Of a DNA stretch of 64,000 nt, positions 39,639-47,176 are shown piece after piece. Every line of letters begins with the position of its first letter. Position 1 is the first letter of the stretch. Origin of the DNA: Allomuricauda sp. (GTDB lineage: Bacteria; Bacteroidota; Bacteroidia; Flavobacteriales; Flavobacteriaceae); the NCBI RefSeq assembly GCF_013911645.1, contig NZ_JACESV010000001.1:682001-746000 (forward strand), read 5' to 3'. The notes beneath the pieces were generated by a model. The model did not search any database. It was not told where the DNA came from and was given only the letters and a program-made list of their open reading frames with translations. Made by a program: the position numbers and the translations under genes.

Positions 39639-40354
39639 TTGCCCGTGCTGGGCGGCCTGCTTTTCCATTTATTGGTGAGTTGGGCATAATCATAATCCAA
39701 GACCGATTCTTGCCGTTCCAACCTGCTTGCAGCAAAAGCACGTTGTAAAATGTCCTCTATTAAATAATCCTCATGGATTTCTTCGGGCCTAAACTCTTCC
39801 TTTAAACTGATCTTGAACAAGCTTGCCGTGGTGTTGTACCAAAATGCCCTCCACCCACTACGGAGTTCCTTTACCAAATCAAAAGCGGTTGTTCCTGTTT
39901 GACGATGAATCAGTTTTACCAAAATCTGTCCTTCGGTACGGGTCAATTTTTTTAGTTCTTCGGAAAACTCCCCTTCAATATACTTTTGCACTTTTCGGGT
40001 GTATCTACGCTGGTGCCGTCGTTTTTTGATGAGTTGCAGGCTATCATTCAGTTCCACCAATCGCTCTGCGGCCAACTTGGCATAAGGGTATACCTTCAAG
40101 GTTTTTCGTCGTAGAATGTAATAGCGAAGCTTATCATTACGGTTCGTGAACTCCAGTTTTCCAAAAATGTAGACTTCGTCAAGTTCAATGGAACTCATCA
40201 AAATGGAGTCTCCCTCAAACCGGACATAATAATCGGCAATGGAATCGTTGGCAATGGAATCCTTGGGGTTCATCAACGAATCCTTTTGCGGTTCCTGAGC
40301 TAACCCAAGGGCGTTAATTGCCAGAAAAACAACAAGAAAACAGTTACGCAGCAT
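39635..40354 (-). CDS. Exported DUF4294 family protein
   Basis: A 239-residue secreted protein with a Sec signal peptide (MLRNCFLVVFLAINALGLAQE). The core includes YVRFEGDSILMSSIELDEVY, KLRYYILRRKTLKVYPYAKL and a basic helix KKRRHQRRYTRKVQKYIE, followed by LVKLIHRQTGTTAFDLVKEL; this matches DUF4294, a Bacteroidota family of unknown function usually found next to an M42 peptidase, as here. The two genes are divergent with 102 bases between starts. Confidence 0.85.
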   Translation of the reverse strand: MLRNCFLVVFLAINALGLAQEPQKDSLMNPKDSIANDSIADYYVRFEGDSILMSSIELDEVYIFGKLEFTNRNDKLRYYILRRKTLKVYPYAKLAAERLVELNDSLQLIKKRRHQRRYTRKVQKYIEGEFSEELKKLTRTEGQILVKLIHRQTGTTAFDLVKELRSGWRAFWYNTTASLFKISLKEEFRPEEIHEDYLIEDILQRAFAASRLERQESVLDYDYAQLTNKWKSRPPSTGN

Positions 40355-40456
40355 AACATTTCTTTCGCAATAGTCTTGCCAAAAGTAAGTATAAAGGTGT
40401 GATTTGGCTATTAAATAAAAGTGAATATTCTTATGTTTGTGTACTAAATCAGATAC

Positions 40457-41545
40457 ATGGCAAAAGAGAAGATCATCAACAAAAAATCCCTTGAATTTTT
40501 AGAAAAATACTTGAACAATCCATCCCCGACAGGTTACGAATGGGAAGGGCAGAAAATTTGGATGGATTACGTAAAACCTTATGTGGACGAATTTATTACG
40601 GACACCTACGGAACTGCGGTAGCCGTTATAAATCCAGATGCCAAATACAGGGTTGTTATCGAGGGGCATTCCGATGAAATTTCTTGGTACGTTAACTATA
40701 TCACCGATGAAGGTCTCCTTTACGTTATCCGAAATGGAGGGAGCGACCATCAAATTGCCCCATCTAAATGGGTAAACATCCATACCAAAAATGGTATTGT
40801 AAAAGGTGTTTTCGGATGGCCCGCCATCCACACAAGGGACAAGGCCAAGGAAGAACCGCCGAAATTGGACAACATATTTATTGATATAGGCGCCAAGGAC
40901 AAGAAAGAAGTGGAAAAAATGGGCGTGCACGTAGGTTGTGTGATAACCTACCCCGACCAATTCCAGATATTGAACAAGGACAAGTTTGTTTGTAGAGCTT
41001 TGGACAACCGCATGGGTGGTTTTATGATTGCCGAAGTGGCCCGTTTGCTCAAAACGAACAAAAAAGAGCTTCCTTTTGGACTTTACATCACCAATTCGGT
41101 GCAGGAAGAGATTGGGCTTCGTGGTGCTGAAATGATCACACAGACCATAAAACCGAACGTAGCCATTGTAACAGATGTTTGCCACGATACCACTACTCCC
41201 ATGATCAATAAAAAAACGGAGGGTGAGACCAAGATTGGTGACGGCCCCGTTATCTCGTACGCACCTGCGGTACAGAACAAATTACGGGAGCTTATTATTG
41301 AAACTGCGGAATCCAAAAAGATTCCGTTCCAGCGTAATGCATCATCAAGGTACACGGGAACGGATACCGATGCCTTTGCGTACAGTAACGGAGGTGTGGC
41401 GTCCGCATTGATTTCACTGCCTTTACGTTATATGCATACTACGGTAGAAACAGTACATAAAGATGATGTAGAAAATGTTATCCGTTTGATTTACGAAACT
41501 TTATTGAACATTAAAGAAGGGGAAACTTTCAGTTATTTTGATTAA
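40457..41545 (+). CDS. M42 family glutamyl/aminopeptidase
   Basis: A 362-residue metallo-aminopeptidase of the dodecameric TET type, which clips residues from the N-termini of peptides in the cytoplasm. Metal ligands and catalysts are in IEGHSDEISW, CRALDNRMGG, SVQEEIGLRGAE, IVTDVCHDTT and a C-terminal LPLRYMHTTVE. GTDTDAFAYSNGG is the conserved loop. It diverges from the DUF4294 gene and has a clear terminator. Confidence 0.96.
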   Translation: MAKEKIINKKSLEFLEKYLNNPSPTGYEWEGQKIWMDYVKPYVDEFITDTYGTAVAVINPDAKYRVVIEGHSDEISWYVNYITDEGLLYVIRNGGSDHQIAPSKWVNIHTKNGIVKGVFGWPAIHTRDKAKEEPPKLDNIFIDIGAKDKKEVEKMGVHVGCVITYPDQFQILNKDKFVCRALDNRMGGFMIAEVARLLKTNKKELPFGLYITNSVQEEIGLRGAEMITQTIKPNVAIVTDVCHDTTTPMINKKTEGETKIGDGPVISYAPAVQNKLRELIIETAESKKIPFQRNASSRYTGTDTDAFAYSNGGVASALISLPLRYMHTTVETVHKDDVENVIRLIYETLLNIKEGETFSYFD

Positions 41546-41579
41546 TTGATTTTTTTCCATAATCCCGATATTAAAATTT

Positions 41580-41614
41580 GTCGCCTCGAAACTTCTTCGG
41601 GGCGACTTTTTTTT
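41580..41614 (+). terminator. Terminator of the M42 peptidase gene
   Basis: GTCGCC (41580-41585) pairs with GGCGAC (41601-41606), with an inner TCGAA/TTCGG extension, followed by eight T. Confidence 0.93.
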
Positions 41615-41627
41615 ATCTTTATGTAAT

Positions 41628-42176
41628 ATGGATGAGCAAGTTGACATATTGGACGAGCACGGTAAACCAACAGGGAAATCCTGTTTAAAATCGGAAGCGC
41701 ACCGAAAGGGATTGCTCCATCCTACCGTTCACGTTTGGCTCTACACATCCGATGGTCGAGTTTTGATTCAGCAAAGGGGCAGAAATAAGTCCACCCACCC
41801 TTTACTTTGGGATGTCTCCGTCGCTGGCCACGTTGCTGCAGGGGAAGAAATTGTAACCGCTGCCATACGTGAAGTTGAAGAGGAAATTGGCCTTACCATA
41901 TCAGAACCCGATTTGGAACCTTTGGGCACTTATAAAGCCGTTCACAAAATTGCTGAAGATTTTATTGATGCCGAACTGCATCATATCTTTTTATGCAAGT
42001 TGAACGTTCCGTTGAATCAACTTACCAAACAGGAAAGCGAGGTCGAGGACTTGGCATTGGCACCCCTTTTTAAATTTGCCGAAGAAACTTGGGGTTTGGC
42101 CAGTGTGGGGAAATATGTGCCCCACGGCCCTACCTACTACAAAACCATCCTTAAAGCGATTAAAAGTCGGACTTAA
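41628..42176 (+). CDS. NUDIX hydrolase, isopentenyl-diphosphate isomerase-like
   Basis: A 182-residue NUDIX protein. The Nudix box follows G-x5-E-x7-R-E-x2-E-E-x-G (GEEIVTAAIREVEEEIGL, residues 79-96). The start EQVDILDEHGKPTGK and the segment HPTVHVWLYTSDGRVLIQQRG are shared with YfcD-type NUDIX proteins and IPP isomerase relatives. The substrate is unknown. Its last 17 bases overlap the convergent hisS gene. Confidence 0.92.
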   Translation: MDEQVDILDEHGKPTGKSCLKSEAHRKGLLHPTVHVWLYTSDGRVLIQQRGRNKSTHPLLWDVSVAGHVAAGEEIVTAAIREVEEEIGLTISEPDLEPLGTYKAVHKIAEDFIDAELHHIFLCKLNVPLNQLTKQESEVEDLALAPLFKFAEETWGLASVGKYVPHGPTYYKTILKAIKSRT

Positions 42177-43548
42177 CTTTTTCCGCAAATTCTTCGAGCG
42201 AATCTAAAGCGTAATCGTTTTGGTCACCTGTCTTCATGTTCTTGACCACAAATTTACCATCGGTCAATTCTTGGTCCCCCAAAAGTATCACGTAGGGAAC
42301 ACCCCTTTTATCAGCATACTTAAATTGCTTCTGCACTTTGGTATCCATTGGGTATAAATCCGCCCTAAGTCCTTGTTTGCGCAGTCCAGACACCAATTTT
42401 AAGGCTGCCATCCCCTCTTTTTTTCCAAAATTGAGGCAAAGTACGTCCAACGAAGTATCCAGGCTGTCAGGGAACAGATTTAATTCTTCCAGAACCAAGT
42501 AAATACGGTCCAGTCCAAAGGAAATCCCCACACCGCTCACATCTTTGAGCCCAAAGATACCAGTAAGGTCATCATAACGGCCTCCACCGCCAATGGAACC
42601 CATTTTTACGCCTTCGGGCGCTGCCACCTCAAAAATGGCACCAGTGTAATAATTGAGCCCGCGGGCCAGCGTAACATCCAGCTGCAAACTGGCCGACTGC
42701 AACCCAACCATTTCCACGGTTGAAATAATCTCTTCCAATTCTGAAACACCCAGCATTCCAACTTCGGAATCTGCTAAGATGGCTTTTAGTTTTTCCAATT
42801 GTTCGGAAGCGGTTCCCTTCATATCAAACAAAGGCTGTGCTTTGGCTATGGCAGATTCGGAAATGCCTTTTTCCATCATCTCCGCTTTCACCTTCTCCTC
42901 TCCTATTTTATCCAACTTGTCCAAGGCCACAGTAAAATCTACCAATAAATGTTTGGCTCCGATGACTTCCGCAATCCCAGAAAGTATTTTTCGGTTGTTG
43001 ATTTTGATGGTGGTACCTTTCAGTCCCAAATCGGTGAAAACAGCATCATACATCTGTACAAATTCCACTTCTTGAAGCAAGGAATTGGCGCCAACCACAT
43101 CGGCATCACATTGGTAAAACTCACGGAAACGCCCTTTTTGCGGGCGGTCTGCACGCCACACAGGTTGTATTTGATACCGCTTGAACGGAAAATCAATTTC
43201 ATTCTGGTGCATCACCACATAGCGGGCAAAAGGAACGGTAAGGTCGTAACGAAGGGCTTTTTCTGAAATTTTCGGCGTCAACGAGGCTGAATTCTTAGAA
43301 CTATATGTTACATCATCCACTTTGGAAATAAAGTCTCCCGAATTCAATATTTTAAATATCAAACGATCGCCTTCATCCCCATATTTACCCATCAGGGTTT
43401 CCGAATTTTCGAAAGATGGAGTTTCAATCGGTTGAAAACCATAGGTTTCAAAATGTTTTTTTATGGTCTGGATGATATAGTTACGCTTGGACACCTCTGC
43501 AGGTGAAAAATCGCGGGTTCCTTTAGGTATGGATGGTTTCTTTGCCAT
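42160..43548 (-). CDS. hisS: Histidine-tRNA ligase
   Basis: HisRS charges tRNA-His. The 462-residue class II synthetase has motif 1 around FQPIETPSFENSETL, motif 2 FRAD-like QPVWRADRPQKGRFREFYQCD, the histidine motifs LDVTLARGLNYYTG and SIGGGGRYDDL, motif 3 GVGISFGLDRIY, and the anticodon-binding domain at the C-terminus (LRKQGLRADLYPM). It is longer than the usual 420-430 residues, a form common in Bacteroidota. A promoter element lies 20 bases upstream. Confidence 0.97.
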   Translation of the reverse strand: MAKKPSIPKGTRDFSPAEVSKRNYIIQTIKKHFETYGFQPIETPSFENSETLMGKYGDEGDRLIFKILNSGDFISKVDDVTYSSKNSASLTPKISEKALRYDLTVPFARYVVMHQNEIDFPFKRYQIQPVWRADRPQKGRFREFYQCDADVVGANSLLQEVEFVQMYDAVFTDLGLKGTTIKINNRKILSGIAEVIGAKHLLVDFTVALDKLDKIGEEKVKAEMMEKGISESAIAKAQPLFDMKGTASEQLEKLKAILADSEVGMLGVSELEEIISTVEMVGLQSASLQLDVTLARGLNYYTGAIFEVAAPEGVKMGSIGGGGRYDDLTGIFGLKDVSGVGISFGLDRIYLVLEELNLFPDSLDTSLDVLCLNFGKKEGMAALKLVSGLRKQGLRADLYPMDTKVQKQFKYADKRGVPYVILLGDQELTDGKFVVKNMKTGDQNDYALDSLEEFAEKVKSDF

Positions 43549-43567
43549 GTGGTGTTAAATTCTCGTG

Positions 43568-43575
43568 CAAATATA
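43568..43575 (-). promoter_or_regulatory. Probable hisS promoter, -7 element
   Basis: TATATTTG on the minus strand matches TAnnTTTG, 20 bases before the hisS ATG. The -33 place (ACT) is weak. Confidence 0.45.
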
Positions 43576-43576
43576 C

Positions 43577-43941
43577 GTTTTAGGTTGAAGATGCAGTACG
43601 CAGTAATCAGTTAACAGTTGGCAGTGGGTAGTCAAAGGTTTCGGATTACGGATTACGGGTTTCAAGCACCAAATCCCAAATTCCCTGCTTGCCGCAGGCA
43701 GGCAATAACCTAGTAACAAAATAACCCCGTAGGCAGTATGCGGTTGGCACTAATCATGTGCGTCTATTTTCTATGCGCTATTTTCATGTATCCTGTACTT
43801 GACACGAATGGCACGAATGACCACAAAACCTTTGGGCTTGATTCTTGAACTCGGTCTTAAAAAAGGAGATTCTTCAGTCGCTACGCTCACTCAGTATTAC
43901 AAGTAGTCTTGACTCTTGGTTCCTGATTCTTGGACCCTTAA
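43577..43941. repeat. Gene-free repeat island D
   Basis: About 365 bp with CAGT words (GCAGTACGCAGT at 43593-43604, also in island F), GGATTACGGATTACGG, a GCTTGCCGCAGGCAGGC mini-palindrome near 43689, and ACACGAATGGCACGAATGACC, which echoes island A. No gene is seen. Confidence 0.65.
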
Positions 43942-44415
43942 TCAGTACTCCATGATCTGTTCAAACCATTGGTACAACTCCCCTTTGGTGATTACGGCTC
44001 CTTGTTTTATAATTTCAAATTTATCCACATTCTTATCTTCTCCGTAAGCCTTGGAAGCTGTAAGGTATTCCACAAAATCGGATTGATAGTTGCGCTTGAA
44101 CCAACCAAAGCCGACCTCCGTTCTTAAATCAATCTCCGGATTCATGATCTTAACGGAAAGGAGCTTCATTTCTTTATCCGTTAGGTGAAACAAATGCATG
44201 TGCCGTTCGGAAATATTCTCCAAATATTCCACTTTGCTCAATACCCCTTCCCAAATCAAATCGCTAAAAACGTCTATTTCCTCCTCGGCAACCTCTGGTT
44301 TTTCCTTTTTTAAGTTATCCCACTCATCTGCGGTGATGGATTGGGTCGCCAGAAAGTTAATAAATTCGGGATGTAGCTCTTCAAGTTGCTCCTTGGTCAA
44401 TCGTCTATACTTCAT
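43942..44415 (-). CDS. Conserved flavobacterial protein (DUF6495-like)
   Basis: A 157-residue soluble acidic protein. The ATG at 44415 (MKYRRLTKEQLEELHPEFIN) is preferred over the more distant 44448, which adds an unrelated hydrophobic stretch. Recognisable parts are FLATQSITADEWDNLKKEKP, DVFSDLIWEGVLSKVEYLE and a C-terminal ITKGELYQWFEQIMEY. I link it to DUF6495 from memory; the function is unknown. It lies upstream of hisS on the same strand, across repeat island D. Confidence 0.7.
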   Translation of the reverse strand: MKYRRLTKEQLEELHPEFINFLATQSITADEWDNLKKEKPEVAEEEIDVFSDLIWEGVLSKVEYLENISERHMHLFHLTDKEMKLLSVKIMNPEIDLRTEVGFGWFKRNYQSDFVEYLTASKAYGEDKNVDKFEIIKQGAVITKGELYQWFEQIMEY

Positions 44416-44600
44416 GCTGCAAAAATATAAAAGGCTTGGGAAAACCACCGTGTTTTTGACTCAAGAAAACCGTCGAATCCTTGAATTCATTACAATTTCT
44501 TTAAGTTTTGATTAACACCGATACAGCCTAGGTTTTTTGGTAAGCCTCTTTATTTATTGTAGTTTCGGAAAATAACATTTTTAATAAAAACACGTATAGA

Positions 44601-45068
44601 ATGAGATTTTTGAAATCATTTAAAACTTTAGTGGTTTGTGTTGCAACCATAGGTGCATGTGCTTTCTCGAATGTGAACGCGCAAGAACAGGTGGAGGTCA
44701 CCGATGCTGAATTGAGTAAAATTGCTTCGGCCTTCCAAGGCATTCAAAAAGTGAATATGGAAGCGCAACAAAAAGTAATGAAAACCGTTGAGGAAAGCGG
44801 TTTTGAGGCCAATAGGTTCAATGAACTTTATCAAGCTTCTGCGTCTCCAGAAAAAACGGTCGATGCCAGTGATGACGAAAAAGAACGCTTTGGAAAGCTA
44901 ATGAACGAAATACAGCAGATGCAAGTCGGTTTTACCGAACAAATCGAAGAGATTATAAGTAATGAAGGCATGAGCATAGAACGTTACCAGAAAATAGCAA
45001 TGGCGTTACAAAGTGATGCTGAATTACAAGGTCGTTTGAGAACAAAGTTAGCGGAACAACCGCAATAG
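44601..45068 (+). CDS. Exported DUF4168 family protein
   Basis: A 155-residue protein with a Sec signal peptide (basic FLKSFKTLVV then hydrophobic, cut after NVNAQ) and a helical mature part containing VTDAELSKIASAFQGIQKVN and the C-terminal ISNEGMSIERYQKIAMALQS, which is the DUF4168 signature. It is a periplasmic protein of unknown role. A shared bidirectional terminator separates it from the convergent rpsF operon. Confidence 0.85.
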   Translation: MRFLKSFKTLVVCVATIGACAFSNVNAQEQVEVTDAELSKIASAFQGIQKVNMEAQQKVMKTVEESGFEANRFNELYQASASPEKTVDASDDEKERFGKLMNEIQQMQVGFTEQIEEIISNEGMSIERYQKIAMALQSDAELQGRLRTKLAEQPQ

Positions 45069-45087
45069 AATTTAATTGAAGAAAAAC

Positions 45088-45122
45088 AAAAAAGCCCTCC
45101 GAAAAAATCGGAGGGCTTTTTT
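45088..45122. terminator. Bidirectional terminator between DUF4168 and rplI
   Basis: AAAAAAGCCCTCCGA (45088-45102) and TCGGAGGGCTTTTTT (45108-45122) are perfectly complementary around a 5-base loop, with T-runs on both strands. Confidence 0.96.
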
Positions 45123-45141
45123 AAATTAAAGGGTTTGAAGT

Positions 45142-45594
45142 TTACTTTGCTTCCGCAACCACTTCAAATGGGAATTCTACAATAACTTCCCTGTGTAGTC
45201 TGATAATTGCTTCGTATGGACCAACTCTTTTGATAGCTCCACCTTTAATATTGATGAATTTTCTATCAATTTGGTGTCCTTCTTTGTCCAAGGCAGCAGC
45301 AAGGTCGATGTTTGTTACAGATCCGAACAATTTATCTCCGGCACCGGCTTTTGCAGCAATCTTAATTTCCAATTGCTTCAAAGCATCAGCAACCTTAGTA
45401 GCCTCGTCGATTACTTTTTTCTCCTTGTGAGCTCTTTGCTTAAGGTTCTCCGCCAAAACTTTTTTGGCAGAAGGCGTAGCCAAATCGGCCAAACCTTGTG
45501 GGATAAGAAAGTTTCTGCCGTAACCGTTCTTTACGGTAACGATATCATCCTTAAATCCCAAATCCTGTACATCTTCTTTTAGAATAAGTTCCAT
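45142..45594 (-). CDS. rplI: 50S ribosomal protein L9
   Basis: L9 stabilises the ribosome near the L1 stalk. The 150-residue protein has the N-terminal domain MELILKEDVQDLGFKDDIVT with GYGRNFLIPQGLA (about 25-37), a long connecting helix (HKEKKVIDEATKVADALKQL) and the C-terminal domain with GSVTNIDLAAAL. It is last in the rpsF-rpsR-rplI operon. Confidence 0.98.
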   Translation of the reverse strand: MELILKEDVQDLGFKDDIVTVKNGYGRNFLIPQGLADLATPSAKKVLAENLKQRAHKEKKVIDEATKVADALKQLEIKIAAKAGAGDKLFGSVTNIDLAAALDKEGHQIDRKFINIKGGAIKRVGPYEAIIRLHREVIVEFPFEVVAEAK

Positions 45595-45607
45595 TCTCTG
45601 GTGTTTT

Positions 45608-45904
45608 TTATTTCAACATATCGCCAACATACGGCATTAACGCTAGGTGACGGGCACGTTTTACGGCCTGCGCCACTTTTCTTTGGTATTTCAAGGAAGT
45701 ACCGGTTAGTCTTCTTGGAAGCAATTTACCTTGCTCGTTCACCAACTTCATCAAAAAATCAGGGTCTTTATAATCAATGTACTTGATACCGGATTTTTTG
45801 AACCTACAATACTTCTTTTGCTTGCTGGTCTCAATGTTAAGCGGGGTCAAATATCTGATTTCCCCGTCTTTTTTTGATTTTGCTTGTTGCTCAATAGATG
45901 CCAT
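45608..45904 (-). CDS. rpsR: 30S ribosomal protein S18
   Basis: S18 binds the platform of the 30S subunit together with S6. The 98-residue protein has [40 protein letters not shown] and [13 protein letters not shown]. The N-terminal 20 residues are variable and polar. It lies 4 bases after rpsF and 13 before rplI. No ssb or priB gene is between them, unlike in Proteobacteria. Confidence 0.98.
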   Translation of the reverse strand: MASIEQQAKSKKDGEIRYLTPLNIETSKQKKYCRFKKSGIKYIDYKDPDFLMKLVNEQGKLLPRRLTGTSLKYQRKVAQAVKRARHLALMPYVGDMLK

Positions 45905-45908
45905 ACCC

Positions 45909-46247
45909 TTATGCCTTTGCTTTTAGTTTGTTTCTTCTCTTTTCCGCCCAAGCAATTGCGTGCTTGTCCAATTTAACGGTCAAAAAACGCATAACGCGCT
46001 CGTCTCTTCTAAACTCTAGCTCGTAAGGGCCTATGGCCTCACCTGGAGCTTGAAATTCGAACAAGTGGTAAAATCCACTTTTCTTGTGCTGAATGGGATA
46101 GGCCAATTTTTTTAGTCCCCAATCTTCTTTGGAGACCATTTTGGCACCATTCTTAATCAAGAAATCCTCAAATTTCTTGACTGTTTCCTCTATCTGTGTT
46201 TCAGACAGAACGGGATTCAAAATGAAAACAGTTTCGTAATGGTTCAT
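45909..46247 (-). CDS. rpsF: 30S ribosomal protein S6
   Basis: S6 pairs with S18 on the 30S platform. The 112-residue protein has [40 protein letters not shown] and [19 protein letters not shown]. It leads the rpsF-rpsR-rplI operon and has a full consensus promoter starting 24 bases upstream. Confidence 0.98.
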   Translation of the reverse strand: MNHYETVFILNPVLSETQIEETVKKFEDFLIKNGAKMVSKEDWGLKKLAYPIQHKKSGFYHLFEFQAPGEAIGPYELEFRRDERVMRFLTVKLDKHAIAWAEKRRNKLKAKA

Positions 46248-46270
46248 TATAATATATTTTTAAAGGAGCG

Positions 46271-46301
46271 CAAAATTAACAATATTTCTTTCCCCCTGCA
46301 A
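46271..46301 (-). promoter_or_regulatory. rpsF operon promoter, Bacteroidota consensus
   Basis: On the minus strand TTG (46301-46299), a 20-base spacer and TAATTTTG (46278-46271) match the TTG-N19/20-TAnnTTTG pattern. The leader to the rpsF ATG would be about 17-20 bases. Confidence 0.8.
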
Positions 46302-46483
46302 GAAAAGTAGAAAAACTTCGTTTAAGTACAAGAGTTATCAACATTAAAAAACCTAATAAACCTAAATAACATATATGGCAATTTACACAACAAAATACAC
46401 CATGTTTACATCTTTTGTTGTAGGTGAGCAGCTTTTTTATGTAATTTGCCGATGATTTAAAACCCTACAAATCACCCCATTCT

Positions 46484-47176
46484 ATGAAATTAAAAAGTAT
46501 AATTGTAGACGATTCCTCGATGCAGCGCATGGCCGTTGCAAAGTTGGTCAACAATCATCCACACCTTGCTTTGGTTGCTGAGTACAGCAATGCCATTGAA
46601 GCCAAAAATGGCCTTAAAAACCACGAAATCGACCTTATCTTTTTAGATGTTGAAATGCCGATCATTAATGGTTTTGACCTTTTGGAGGCCCTAGAGAACC
46701 CACCACAGGTTATTCTGATTACGGGAAAACCTGATTATGCACTTAAAGCTTTTGACTACGACGTAACCGATTACCTTCACAAACCCATTACCTTGGCACG
46801 TTTTGAAGCCTCAGTAAAAAGAGCTGTTGCCAAATACGAGCAAATGAACCGGGTTGATGAGGATGAAGAGCACATCTTTGTAAAGAGCAACCTTAAAAAA
46901 CGCAAGGTAATCCTAAATGACATTAAATGGATAGAAGCATTGGGCGATTACATTAAATTGGTAACAGATGAAGCCAATATCGTAATCCTTTCCACCATGA
47001 AATCTTTTGAAAAGCAATTGCCCGCCGAAAAATTTCTACGTATCCATAAATCTTATATCGTGAATCTGGAGAAGATTGAAAAATTCAACAGCAAAAATGT
47101 TGAAGTAGGGGGCAGACAGATTCCATTGAGCAGAAACAAGAAAACAGAACTAGCCGAAGCGCTGGCCAATGTATAA
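46484..47176 (+). CDS. LytTR-type response regulator
   Basis: A 230-residue two-component regulator. The receiver domain has the phosphoacceptor Asp in LIFLDVEMPIING (about residue 55), VDDSS near the N-terminus and ITGKPDYALKAFDYDVTDYL with the switch Lys. The LytTR DNA-binding domain starts near residue 130 (HIFVKSNLKKRKVILNDIKW) and includes LPAEKFLRIHKSYIVNLEKI. No histidine kinase is adjacent, so its partner is unknown. It converges on priA with no gap between stop codons. Confidence 0.94.
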   Translation: MKLKSIIVDDSSMQRMAVAKLVNNHPHLALVAEYSNAIEAKNGLKNHEIDLIFLDVEMPIINGFDLLEALENPPQVILITGKPDYALKAFDYDVTDYLHKPITLARFEASVKRAVAKYEQMNRVDEDEEHIFVKSNLKKRKVILNDIKWIEALGDYIKLVTDEANIVILSTMKSFEKQLPAEKFLRIHKSYIVNLEKIEKFNSKNVEVGGRQIPLSRNKKTELAEALANV